From NCBI GenBank assembly GCA_018417955.1, contig JACTVC010000054.1:62001-126000 (forward strand): DNA of 64,000 bases, read 5' to 3'. Shown here in pieces: positions 30,871 through 41,166 of the stretch (positions are counted from its first letter, which is position 1; every line of letters begins with the position of its first letter). This stretch comes from Laccaria trichodermophora. Lineage: Eukaryota; Basidiomycota; Agaricomycetes; Agaricales; Hydnangiaceae. Under the pieces are notes generated by a model. That model saw only the letters and a list, made by a program, of their open reading frames with translations, had not been told where the DNA came from and did not search any database. The position numbers were made by a program, and so were the translations under genes.

Positions 30871-31662
30871 TGCTGCTTGTGTGTTGCATGGCCTGTGTCC
30901 ACTCTGGGGGGCAAAATTTATGACAACATTTTTTCCCCCTCCTTTCCTTCAACCTCTTATCATTCCTACCCAACATGGCACCACCTTTACCCACTCAGAC
31001 ACCAACTTAGGATCATGGCTTGTAATTTTCCACTGCACGATCTCTTCGCCTCTATCCTCCCTGGCTTGATTCTTGAGATTCGCACACTGGAAAAGTGGGG
31101 GGCTGTAAGGGAGTATAGGTGGAAGATGGGAGGAGAGGCACAAGCCTCTATCCCATTACACACTCCCCACGTCCAGACAACACACCACAATGGAAGCAAG
31201 CTACATCATCTTGATGGGTAGAGGGAGTTGAGTTGGGATCAACGATCTGAGTGGAGAGGCGCAAGCCTCTATCACACTATACATGTCTTATACCCAGACC
31301 ACAAGTATGATGGAAGCATGCTACACCATCTTGATGGGGAAAGGCAATGGAGTTGGGATGGATGACCTGGAAGCCATCCACTTGCATGGTTTCCCAGTAC
31401 TCATGGTTATACATCACTGAAGAGAGAATGGGAGGATCATATGGGTATTTCTGGGTTAAGCTGGGAGCTTACAGTGACCAGCTTTCCAGATAGCAAATTA
31501 TTTGGGGCCAAATTTTTTCTTTCTTTTATTCATCTTCTTTGCTTTGCTACCTTTTGGTCTCATTTTATCCTGATATTCACTCTGGGGGGCAAGAGGATTT
31601 CTATTCTATTATTCTTCCCCACCATTGTTTTCCTTACATGCCCTCTGGACATTGGGGGGCTT

Positions 31663-31981
31663 TGTGTTATAGGATTGGAAGGGAATGCCCAGAGGCCATA
31701 GTCAAACAGTGGTATATAGCTAGATTTGGATATCTTACATAATATATTGATCTTTTGTCTTGAACCACCACCTTGTCAGCAGTCTTGCCATCCTCTTGCA
31801 CTACATGTAGTGCTTTGTACGACTGTACTTCCTACAGTATGCATAATCGTGTTGGGCCAGCTGAGTATCTTGTAACTGCTCATTGCTCACTTGTGGGTGT
31901 TGATCCCAGATCCACCCATTCTTGCCTCCTCCTTCCCTCTTGGCTTCAGCTATGCGAGAAGTTCAGAGTGAACGGTTCACA
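31663..31981 (+). repeat. 319-bp LTR copy 3 (3' LTR)
   Basis: Begins TGTGTTATAGG and ends GGTTCACA. It keeps CG at sites where other copies have CA or TG (for example ATAATCGTG versus ATAATCATG), so it is the least CpG-decayed copy. Confidence 0.85.
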
Positions 31982-32211
31982 GTGTCTGTCAGTGACCCTG
32001 CTTCGGAACCTGCTGTGGGAGATCTGAGTCAAGGTCCTGAGAGGACTTCAACTTCATCCAATTCATCGCGTAGTGCCGTGTTTTCAAAGGAGTGGATAGG
32101 TAGATAATTATAAGCAGGTGGAGGAGATCCATGAGGTAGAGTAGGAGACATGAGGTATCATAGAGATGCTGAGGTAGAAATTGAGAAGATGGCGACGCAC
32201 TGATGTGTCGG

Positions 32212-32291
32212 AGTTTGCCGGTAACCGTTTTAGGCACATCACATCTTTTGAAAATAAATGTGGCGCAGGACAACCTTTACCGAAAGCGCTG
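32212..32291 (-). repeat. Right terminal inverted repeat of Tc1/mariner element
   Basis: Reverse complement begins CAGCGCTTTCGGTAAAGGTT. It matches 14701-14780 with about five differences, and TA follows at 32292-32293. Confidence 0.85.
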
Positions 32292-32434
32292 TAAAGGGCA
32301 AGTTTAGGACCAAAATTATCTTTATGATAAATTTTGTACAAAAGTTGAATCCAGAAGATAAAAGTTTGAATGGTCAGAAATTTTTGAGGTTTTTTTTTTT
32401 TGAAACTAGGACCCCAGATACTCTGTGACACTGG

Positions 32435-32730
32435 CAGGAAATTTTTTGCCTGTGTGACATGGCTAAAACATTTCCAAGCAGTGTGACATGGTCAAAAGGT
32501 TTTTCAGCAGTGTGACATGGCTCAAACATTTCTTAGCAGTGTGATATGACCAAAAGATTTTCAGCAGTGTGGCATAGCTAAAACATTTCCAACCAGTCTG
32601 AAACACTTCAAATATTTCCTACCACTCTAACATGCTTCAAACATTTCCGACTAGTCTGAAACACTTCAAATATTTCCTACCACTCTAACATGCTTCAAAC
32701 ATTTCCAACCACTTTCAGATGGCTAGGATA
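32435..32730. repeat. Degenerate minisatellite
   Basis: Units of about 36 bp such as GCAGTGTGACATGGCTAAAA followed by CATTTCCAA drift into a TCTGAAACACTTCAAATATT type towards the right. No coding content. Confidence 0.75.
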
Positions 32731-32855
32731 TTTTTCAATGCAATATATCAACCCAAATATTTCTGGTCACAATATTGAAGGTCAAACATTTTTGCCCAAT
32801 GCAATAATATATTTTCCTCCCAAGGCAAAAAAATAAATGGCCAAGGAACCTATTA

Positions 32856-33049
32856 CAGTGTCTTGCATAATGCTTTGCAGCACGAATTTTTTCAAATCGT
32901 ATTTAATTATATTTGTAGTGGTCACAACCAAAACCCAATGAAATGATCCCTGTCCGGAATAGGAGGGAATTGACATATTAGGTCCAGTTTAAACACAGCC
33001 AAATACAATTTTAAAAAATTCACACTGCAAAGCATTATGCAAGGCACTG
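32856..33049. mobile_element. 194-bp Tc1/mariner-type MITE
   Basis: Terminal inverted repeats CAGTGTCTTGCATAATGCTT and, on the other end inverted, CAGTGCCTTGCATAATGCTT extend for about 25 bp and more loosely further. TA lies on both sides (32854-32855 and 33050-33051). No gene. The ends differ from the large Tc1/mariner element at 14701. Confidence 0.82.
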
Positions 33050-33244
33050 TAGCCTGGATATATACCTATATGTTTCAAGGCTAATAGCTTGTTCAAGGTG
33101 GGTGACTGAAGTGGCAGAGGAAATACCATCCACTGAAGTGTCAAAGAAACATGTCCCTTTTTTAAAAGGGGTTTGGAATCCAAAGGACAGTTCGAGACTG
33201 TCATTGAGGTCTCTGCCCTGCTCCACACTAGCTGAGGTTCTCTC

Positions 33245-35160
33245 CTAGGGTGCAGTGTCTTCCCAATCAACCTTCTTTTTTCCTTTATTATCTTGGCTAA
33301 GAGAGGGATTGGACAGCGGGGGTTGTGAGGAGGATGATGGTAGAGGCAGCATGGGGAAAGCTACATCCCATCTGAGTCCATTTCTGAGAGCTTCGCAAGC
33401 AGCTGGTATGACTTGAGATTGATGACAAGGCACATTGTTGAGCATGAATTTCATTCTGTCATCAATACTATCGATATTCTCGAAGTTGTCATAGAGATCA
33501 GGAGTTGTAGACACAGGAGAGAGAGGAATTTCAGACTGACAGTATTGCACTTCATATTTGATGACCGTTTGTTGGGCAGTTAGCAAATGTCTGTGCAAAA
33601 TCTTGTAAGCAATTTCAAGCTGGGAACGACTTGCACAGCCTTGAAGAGCCAAGGTCATCGTTTTGTGGGGATCGATATGGAACATAGAAGTACACTCTTC
33701 CATTAGAAGGGTGTAATCCTGGTCAGCTTACTTACTGTGCTGCAACTTAGGGGATCAGGACCCAACACCATATATAGAGCCAAGTGGCTGAACAATTAAT
33801 TGTTCAGTTATCCGCCTTTTGGTGTAACGGCTATCTGTTGCTTCTCTGGCCCTCTTACAAAGGGCCATCCTTTCTAGGAAGACCTGGAGTTCAGTGACGA
33901 CCCGCAGGATTGGCTGAAGCTCAGAGTCTACCATGCAAATGGCAGTTTCAGGATCTGGATGGTCCTCTCTCACCTTGATATTGATTGGCTTGAGACATGG
34001 CTTCTGAAGGATCCATGAGAGCTCTGCTGCTGTGAACAGATTGTCCTCTTGCTCCTTGTTGTATTCCAGTATGAGACTGTACATTGGGGACAAGGCATAT
34101 CCCCTATCCATACCTAATCGGTTGATGGGGATGGGCCCCATGTTCAACATGTCAGCATCTGGTGGATCATAAACGTTGGGCGAGTTTGGTTGAGCCATAG
34201 CTTTTGCGGCTGGAGTAGTTGTTGCAGATAGAGGATTGTTTCTACTCAGGCAGATAGCTGGTGCTTTCAGTTTCGAGGCTAATTGGTGGGGAGGAAGGTC
34301 TTGTGCAGCAGTAGAAACCTTTCCAATCACAGAGGCTGAAGCTTGAGGAACAGAGCTGGGCGTTGAAGTAGTGACTCCTTTCCTCCAAGAAGGATCAGAA
34401 GTGGGGGTTTCAGGGTAGTGTTTGGAAGTCTGGTCTCGTGACTGGAAAAAGACCATAACCAGACTGGACCAAGACCGCAAAAGACCAGACCTGCGGTTCG
34501 GTCTTTTTATTTTTGAGATGTAAAGACTGCAAAAAAACCGGTTAACATGAACCGGTCTTGACTGGTTTGGACTGGTCTTTTGTAGCCCCTTAGATACCCT
34601 TTAAAACGCACCCAAGAATGTACAATTTGGTCAAAAAACGAGAGAGATATGGATTAAAATGTAAATTACTTTTGGGAATAATAGATGTACCAGACTTATT
34701 TTATAGAAGCACCAATTCCTAACGGAATTTAACATTCTTGAGCTCGTTTTGAAGCTAATAGAGATGTTAATAAATTTACCAATTCATAATTTTAAAATAT
34801 TGGCCTAAAGACCGGTCATAAACCGGTTAAAACCGATGCAGACCGAAACCGGTCTATAGACTGCAAAAAACCATGGTCTGCGGTCTTTTTGCAGTCCAGT
34901 CTGGTCTTTTGATTTCTGGGGAAAAGGCAGACCGGTTACGGTTACGGTCCATGCCCCTGGGCATCAAAAAACCAGACTGAACCGGACTTTCAAACACTAT
35001 TTCAGGGGAAGTTTTAGTGTTGTTTGTGCGAGTCAATGCGGTTACCAGTACAGGGAGTCTAGAAGCTCCAAACGCACCAGAGAAAGCAGGCCTGCCCCCT
35101 CTGGAAACTGAGGGGGTAGTCTTAGCGAAGCAATAGTCAGACAGGTTGATGAGGTAAAAT
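33245..35160 (-). CDS. Unrecognised Ser/Thr/Pro-rich gene, interrupted by a MITE
   Basis: A minus-strand frame with at least two blocks. The upstream block (to about 33755) is Ser/Thr/Pro-rich, then has MGPIPINRLGMDRGYALSPM and ELQPILRVVTELQVFLERMA. The downstream block (33703-33245) begins around MEECTSMFHIDPHKTMTLAL and ends in a Lys-rich tail KGKKKVDWEDTAP. A short intron near 33720-33745 is likely. The 584 bp MITE at 34416-34999 sits in the frame; dropping it with one target duplication joins TKTSP to ETPTSD in frame. The 5' end near 35160 is unclear because a TGA precedes LINLSDYCF. I recognise no domain; a Gag-like or lineage-specific protein is possible. Confidence 0.5.
34416..34999. 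mobile_element. hAT-type MITE, 584 bp
   Basis: Ends TAGTGTTTGGAAGTCTGGT and, inverted, TAGTGTTTGAAAGTCCGGT. An exact 8-bp target duplication, TTTCAGGG, lies at 34408-34415 and 35000-35007. The interior repeats ACCGGTCTTGACTGG-like motifs and has no gene. The ends resemble the hAT at 25089 only in TAGTGTT. Confidence 0.92.
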
Positions 35161-35957
35161 CAAGAACGGTAGATTTGATTGGTAGTGTAGTTCTGTCTGA
35201 TGAGGTCAAGTTGAAAGGGGAGTAAGTAAATCAAGCGAATCAGATAGAAAGGGAAAGAGTTATCAGTCACTGACAGTCAGATATACAACAATTCCCAGTG
35301 TCCACCTTTGTGGAACACTACTTGACGTAAGTATCCCTTAGGTAGTGGGACAGCCATAGGGAGTCTGACGGATATGTGTACAAAGGTATGAAGACCCTCA
35401 TGAAGGTCGAGTCAGGTAGCTAGTAGCCTGGGATCATAGAACGTGACTGTTCACAGTACTCATATCCCGATCTCCATGGACAGTCCCAGTGGAGAGTGCT
35501 CTAGCTGCATGACAGTCCTCTCATAATCCACAAGTCTCTGAGAGCTTGATCTAGCCATTAGTAGGGCTGAGTATCGAGCAATACAGAGTAAGTGGTGGTA
35601 AAAAGATATCTTCACCTCATGTACGACATGAGGTATGAGTACAATGCTTACATAATGAAATATAGTAACAAATATCAAAAGAAATACTAAAAGACAGAAC
35701 AAGAGTTGAATCTCAGGGAGTGGGAAGGAATCAAGGTAAAGGCAGGGTAGCTTACTGCACTGTCCTGTTACTGGAGACGTGCACTGTCGGCAAGCAGTTG
35801 GGGCTGATGACTAATCGCACAGCCACTCAAAATGTGGCTAATTCACATCCAAGCACCATTTTCACTCTAGCGTTGGTCTATCATTGTTATAATGGCTATA
35901 TAATATACTTTGAGATTGTAAATATCAATAATGTTACTTTGTATGTATAGATTTTAC
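35160..35957. other. Non-coding stretch
   Basis: No supported gene or clear repeat. It lies between the unrecognised gene ending at 33245 and the end of gene C. Confidence 0.35.
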
Positions 35958-38900
35958 TTAGATGTCATCTTCATCAGAGTTACATCGGTTTTCATCACCG
36001 CCCACTGTCGTCACAGAAAGTAACACTTGGGCCAACGCCACAGTAAGTCCTCGAGTGTGATATAGGATTGGAAGGGAATGCCCAGAGGCCATAGTCAAAC
36101 AGTGGTATATAGCTAGATTTGGATATCTTACATAATATATTGATCTTTTGTCTTGAACCACCACCTTGTCAGCAGTCTTGCCATCCTCTTGCACTACATG
36201 TAGTGCTTTGTATAACTGTACTTCCTACAGTATGCATAATCATGTTGGGCCAGCTGAGTATCTTGTAACTGCTCATTGCTCACTCATGGGTGTTGATCCC
36301 AGATCCACCCATTCTTGCCTCCTCCTTCCCTCTTGGCTTCAGCTATGCGAGAAATTCAGAGTGAATGCTTCACATCGAGCGATAAACCTTGTGACTGCTT
36401 TCTTCAGTTCAAGCCACCGTTCCTCGTTGTTCTTCATATGGCTTTTCAGAGGTACACTCACAATGGTTCCCTCCCCTTCTGAAATTGGAATGGGAGCTTG
36501 AAGTTTCTTTTCAAGCTCACAGTGACAATCGAGCTGTAAATTTAGATTGTCTTTGGTGAGCTTGGCAATTCTGGCATCGGTGAGCACAAGGTTCCTGGCT
36601 GTCTTACGGACAACAGCTGCTTTGTTCTCGCGTTGCTCCTGCTGCTTGGCTGCCTTCTGCCTGTTTTTTGTCACCTTGATCTTGTCAGCTTCCATCTGTG
36701 CTGCTTTCCTCTGCTTCTGGAGTCCACTCACATCTTGTTGTCTTGCTGTGCACATAAGGTAGATGTGGTCCGCTTCTTCAGTGAGTTTATGCAACATGAA
36801 TGATTCTGTGTGATTTCACAAGGACATAAAGTGGGCGTTGAACTTGTGTAGTGTTTCCGAAGGTCACCGCGCTTGACCACATCTCCAGCTGCCGAGACCT
36901 CCTTCATTTGAGTCGTTTGTTGATGGGAAATATAGCTCGTCTCTCTCGTCTTCCGTGAGTTGGTCAATCCCTCCACCCTCCTTAAACTCGTCAGAGAACC
37001 AGTTGATGAAAGCCTCCCTGGCGCCTTGTGCAAACGTGGTGACGGCGCTATCAAGGTCAGGAAGCTGTGGCACAAGGGCGTGGACAGCGGTGAGGACTTG
37101 AAGAGCCCATTTGTCCCATTCCTTCTCATCTAGGAACCCTTGCTCGTGAGATGTCTCACCTCCAGTCCAAATACCCAGGTTTTCAATGATGGTTTCCAGG
37201 AATTTTGCCTTCCTTTTGAAGAAACCCTAGAGTTTAAGGATGTTGCTATGGGTTCGAACGTGGGCCATGAAAGGGCGAGACACAGCAATATTGTATAAAG
37301 CCAGGACACAAAGTTCAGTGAGTGTCGGAATGTCTTCAATTGCGCTGGCAAAATTTTTCTCAATGTTCGTTTCGCCAGGCCTATCCTTCGCATCACAAAT
37401 GTGCTTCATAAAGTTCTTGAAGTGCTCAAGATATACGACAATGGTCGCCGCTGCCTCCCCATGAGATCTGTATCGAGTATTACTGACGTTGGGGTAAGGG
37501 ACATGATACCCAATGTGGTATTCCATGTACCAGTCATATGTGTCCTGTTGGCCTTTTTTCTTGTCCTTGTGCCAAAATAACATGCCACCTAGGGAAGTTG
37601 CATGAGTACCACCCCGCTTCGACACCTGTTCTGCATGTGCCTCAGCTGCCGTTGGCACTGAAGCATTGGTCCGATTTGCAAGTGTATATGCATTCTCCTT
37701 GTTTGCAAGGAGAATGGGAGGTGTCTTGTTAAGTAGGATCCACATTTCCTTGAGAGCCTTGGCACCCCATTTGACACAATTCAGGTCCTTGTGCATGCAG
37801 CAGCCAGTTCAGATACACTGAGTAAGTTTTTCTTGCTCAGCAAGTGGTAGTGCATCAAAGACCTGCTTTCCAACTTCACACACGATCTCGATGTCTGCAG
37901 CTGCTTTCTCGTCATCTGAAAGCGCATCCCATGCAGCCTGGCCACTGTATGAGTCAATTTGCTTCGCCTTGAGGGTAAGCAATATGGCCAATACATGTCC
38001 AAGCTCCATTTTAAACAGTGCATCCTCCTCTCGTTTAGCCAGAGGACTATTGTTAAAAATCTCTGCCAGCTCTTCAAGCAGCTGTCGCAAACTGTCAACT
38101 TGAGTCTGGCTCATGTGGTTAACAGAGGTGCCAACTCCCAAGGTTCGTAACTTCCATTCTGGCTTCGCATCTGGGTCGGAATAGTTGATAACTTGGAGTG
38201 CAATAGTCTGACACTCATACTCGATGTGTTTGTGGGATGTAGAATCTGAACTATAGGTAAGGTCTTCACCCATTTAGTAAGACTGACTTTCAAGGTTGAC
38301 ATGACTGACTCGCAGATTTAATTATCTCATAGATGACCTGAAGATCAGTGGCGACCCCTTTTTCTAACACAAAATGCTGAATTGATTGCGCGCTGACCTG
38401 CTCTTTGATCTCCACCCCAAGAACAGATCCAATATCCTGTATCGCGTCACCAACTTTACGTTCTGCTGTGCCCAACAAAACAAGCAGTCGCGCCAACCGC
38501 CTAGCTTCTGGTGTGTATCGGCCTTTGCGCATCATCTGAAAAGTGGCTGGACGAGTTTTCCACGTTTCTGCCATATGCTTCTTGAGCACAAATTTTGCAG
38601 CAGTGAGCCGTTTACATCTTTTCCAGATAATGACCCGGCGCTGGTTTAGATCCTTCAATGCTCCCTTGAGTCTCTTGATTTTATCCTGCAATCGACAGAT
38701 ACTTTCATCAGCATCCTTCCTAACCTCATCGAGGTTCTTTCCTAGCATCAACATGAGGCCTCTGAGATGCCTGGCTTCTGCTCTCGCTTCCTTGATATTT
38801 TCCTTTTCAATCCCTGCGGCCTTTTCTGCCTGTGCATTCCTTTGCCTCTCCTTGTACCACCTCTGATTACCTTCCTGAACCTTCTTCTTGAGGTTTAGGA

Positions 38901-39066
38901 CCTCTTCCTCCAGCCCCTTGATAGTCTCTTTGCTTGAGGAGAACGGGGTGTGGTTGGTTGCTTCCCCAAGTGGACTACACTGATTTGTAGAGATTTCCTG
39001 TGCCTGAAGAGTTGTTTTCCGCTGCTGCTGTGACCCCTTTCTTCGCTTTTTTGGTTCTTGAGCCAT
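35958..39066 (-). pseudogene. Gene C: coiled-coil multi-copy-type protein, broken, solo LTR inserted
   Basis: Runs from ATG 39066 to a stop at 35958. An N-terminal Lys/Glu-rich coiled coil (about residues 45-165) is followed by YSSDSTSHKHIEYECQ, then GCCMHKDLNCVKWG, SNTRYRSHGEAAATIVVYLE, IPTLTELCVLALYNIAVSRP and FPSTNDSNEGGLGSWR, and a second coiled coil ending in VTRFIAR. I recall this pattern from multi-copy, unnamed Agaricomycete proteins with a transposon-like distribution; function is unknown. Internal stops are TGA at 37809, 36864 and 36816 and TAG at 37227, each fitting C-to-T. A frame change lies near 38275. The solo LTR at 36056-36374 splits the last exon; removing it with one TCGAG copy gives FIAR-GLTVALAQ in frame to the stop. 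Confidence 0.6.
36056..36374 (+). repeat. Solo LTR, 319-bp family copy 4
   Basis: TGTGATATAGG to CTTCACA with an exact 5-bp target duplication TCGAG at 36051-36055 and 36375-36379. It is a clean solo LTR and fixes the true ends and length of the family. Confidence 0.95.
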
Positions 39067-39291
39067 TTGTAGTATGAGGTTGGTGAGTATTGAGGTATTT
39101 CCAGGACGAATAACACATCTAAGGATGCATGTACATCATTTTTTGTGACACGAAGCTTCTTCGATGCGTCCAAAACGCGTGTTACGTAATCCTTAAATTA
39201 CGGTCTGGTGTGTCATAACTTAATAACAACTTTTCTCCTCACCACGGACCTCTGTCCCTCCCTTTTTTTTCCAGTTGAGATGTGTTGTGTC

Positions 39292-40892
39292 TAGGGACTG
39301 TCATGGATACACCTGGGTATTATCTGTATCCGATCTGTGGATTTTCCCACCCATGGATTGGATAAGCCACAGTATGGATATATCTGTGGGTATAGTGGCT
39401 CAGAGCAGCCCTCCATATATCTTCACGAGTTCTTCACCGTTTTCCATGAAAAAATATGCATTGGAAAGCTCTCGTTTGGGAGATTCTTATTCCAATAAAA
39501 TTAACTGTAATATCCTATGTGAATATTAGTAGAAGCTCATTATTTAATAACAGTGGAAAATGATATGATCAAGCCTCAATCCATGAAAATATTACCAGCA
39601 TCCACATGAAGAGCAAACATCATGATTCAGACATAAAGTGAGTCTTAAAAGTAGTCACAAATTAAATATAGTCATCCTAAATTATATTATCTAGCTGTCA
39701 TCAGCAAAATTCACACTTTGTCAGACTCCTCCCATTCCCAGATGTTTGAAAACATTCCAAATTCTTTTGGAGAAAGAATTTTTGATTTCATTTCCACTAT
39801 CAAATTAATTTCACATTTTTTTTATTGCTCTTTATGCATACTCTCAATGATTGGATGCAGGATGAGTATCAAATACCATTATAATGCTAGTGTAGTCATA
39901 CTACTTACCCAAGTGTTATAAATGATTTGGAAGGTTCATAAAGTATAAGCACTTTACAGTCATCCACTGGCCTGTGTTACACCACCACTGAGTGTTACAC
40001 TTTTGCTCCTTGAATAACTTTTGCAATATTCAACATACTCCCTTGAAACAAATTTTATCTGGAGCTCCTATATATGGTCTCCCCTCACATCAAGTTTTGT
40101 GTGTGCAGGATGAGCATCAAATATGTAGTGCTTTGTTCAAAATGGGGTACTTAGCAGAAAACCTCCCACCACTGAATGTTACACCGGTATTTTCAGAATT
40201 ACTCAACAGAAACAAACCTGAGAGCTCCAAAATTTGGAGGACACAAAGAATGGATATCACCAAGATTGAATGTACAATTTTTAAGTGAAAATGTATCCCC
40301 ATCATGTTTTAAGTGAATTTTCAATTTTTGATGTAACACTAGCTGGTGGATGACTGTATATATTTGCATCATATTTTGTATGAAATACATATAAGTACCC
40401 CAACCACTGTAAGAATTTTTGATGCTCACAGATGGGTATGGTATATGTTTGTCACTGATCTGCCATATACACATTCTCTTTCTGACCTGTTAAAAGATGT
40501 TGTTAATTTATTCAAGACCAAATTAATCTCTGTATAGCATTCAAGTCAAAAAATTATAACATAGTTCATTCTATGAATGCATATATTGTGGATTAATAAA
40601 ATCAGAGCAAAATACAAAGGAAAAGCTGAAGAAATAATTATAGTACAATGAATTCTTGTTCAAATTTATCAAAGGGTGTTTTTATTTTAAGAGGGAGTGA
40701 GATTGAAGAGTTCCACAGGCTTACAAAGGGCAGCAGTGCATTGGAGCTGCTCCTGCCAAGGTCGTCCAAATATAGCATATGGATCACAGATATCCACGGA
40801 TTTCTATATATATCCACGGGTCTGATCCGTGGATAACAGATATCAACGGCCACGGATGATACCCGGTTTTTGCCGATCCATGACAGTCCCTA
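39292..40892. mobile_element. hAT-like non-autonomous element, 1601 bp
   Basis: Inverted ends TAGGGACTGTCATGGAT at both termini. Flanks GTTGTGTC (39284-39291) and GTCGTGTC (40893-40900) are an 8-bp target duplication with one CpG transition. Subterminal parts repeat GGATATATCTGTGG-like motifs. No transposase is seen, and a smaller MITE is nested inside. Confidence 0.88.
39957..40356. mobile_element. 400-bp Tc1/mariner-type MITE nested in hAT-like element
   Basis: Ends CAGTCATCCACTGGCCTGTG and, inverted, CAGTCATCCACCAGCTAGTG, with TA on both sides (39955-39956, 40357-40358). No gene inside. Confidence 0.85.
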
Positions 40893-41166
40893 GTCGTGTC
40901 TCTTGGGGGCCTTCAGAGTTTTTTTTTGTGTTTCTATCATTGAGTGTATTTTTACATCTGGATATGCACAATACAACATGAATTTCAAAAATTTGGTCTG
41001 AAGACCCCTGCACGTCCAAATTTACTCTCAATATGGACAAAGATCTGCTCAAAATCTGCCCAAATGCGTCCAAAAAGCTGCTTAACCATCAATCACTGGT
41101 AGATATGCATGGGCCAAACATGAACAAACATCACGCCAGTTTTGCGGACCATGCACCTCTTCACTG

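Larger units (their letters stand above)
28747..31981 (+). mobile_element. Non-autonomous LTR retrotransposon (LARD-like)
   Basis: Two 319 bp LTRs (28747-29065 and 31663-31981) surround 2.6 kb without retroviral-type genes. Just inside the 5' LTR, after one base, is TGGTGGGGGCACC, which begins TGG as a primer-binding site complementary to a tRNA CCA end would. A polypurine-like ATTGGGGGG precedes the 3' LTR. The outer flanks do not match each other (GCCTC and GTGTC). The right flank GTGTC does match, inverted, the GACAC at 28640-28644, so its original duplication was GTGTC before the local inversion. Confidence 0.82.
16136..32151 (-). pseudogene. Gene B: accessory gene of the Tc1/mariner element, multiply interrupted
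   Basis: Read right to left, the pieces are 32151-31987 (ATG 32151), an inverted piece at 28640-28746, 24770-24251, 24198-24121, 24066-23902, 23855-23753, 21932-21587 and 16250-16136 (stop). Three GT-AG introns survive (24199-24250, 24067-24120, 23856-23901). Conserved parts are MLLHVLQPDRKVWTLQC, MYPPGLCMLHPDIACF, KLHFELTRARKLNWAVAI, a Pro/Ala/Met/Tyr-rich region, and a C-terminal LGFCVGDNLTN...WTTAGFKPL motif. I recall the HFEL...WA pattern from a large, unnamed, multi-copy Agaricomycete family; function is unknown. The frame joins cleanly across the Copia, foldback and LTR-element insertion sites. In-frame TGA codons occur at 32029, 24695 and 16193, each consistent with CGA-to-TGA, and one frame change lies near the solo LTR site. 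Confidence 0.7.
14701..32291 (+). mobile_element. Tc1/mariner element with second gene, expanded by nested insertions
   Basis: Inverted ends CAGCGCTTTCGGTAAAGGTT lie at 14701 and, reversed, at 32291. Both are flanked by TA (14699-14700 and 32292-32293), the target duplication of Tc1/mariner. About 76 bp of the termini match with around five mismatches. Just inside the left end is an intact DD34E transposase. A second gene runs on the minus strand from 32151, near the right end, to 16136, near the transposase stop. Without the nested Copia, foldback, solo LTR, hAT and LTR elements, the element would be about 3.3 kb. That the two ends belong together is inferred from this gene order, the matching ends and TA, and the lack of other copies of the inverted repeat in between. 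Confidence 0.75.

Noticed and set aside
32435..32730. CRISPR-like array
   Set aside because: Repeats are degenerate and contiguous without unique spacers, and the genome is eukaryotic.
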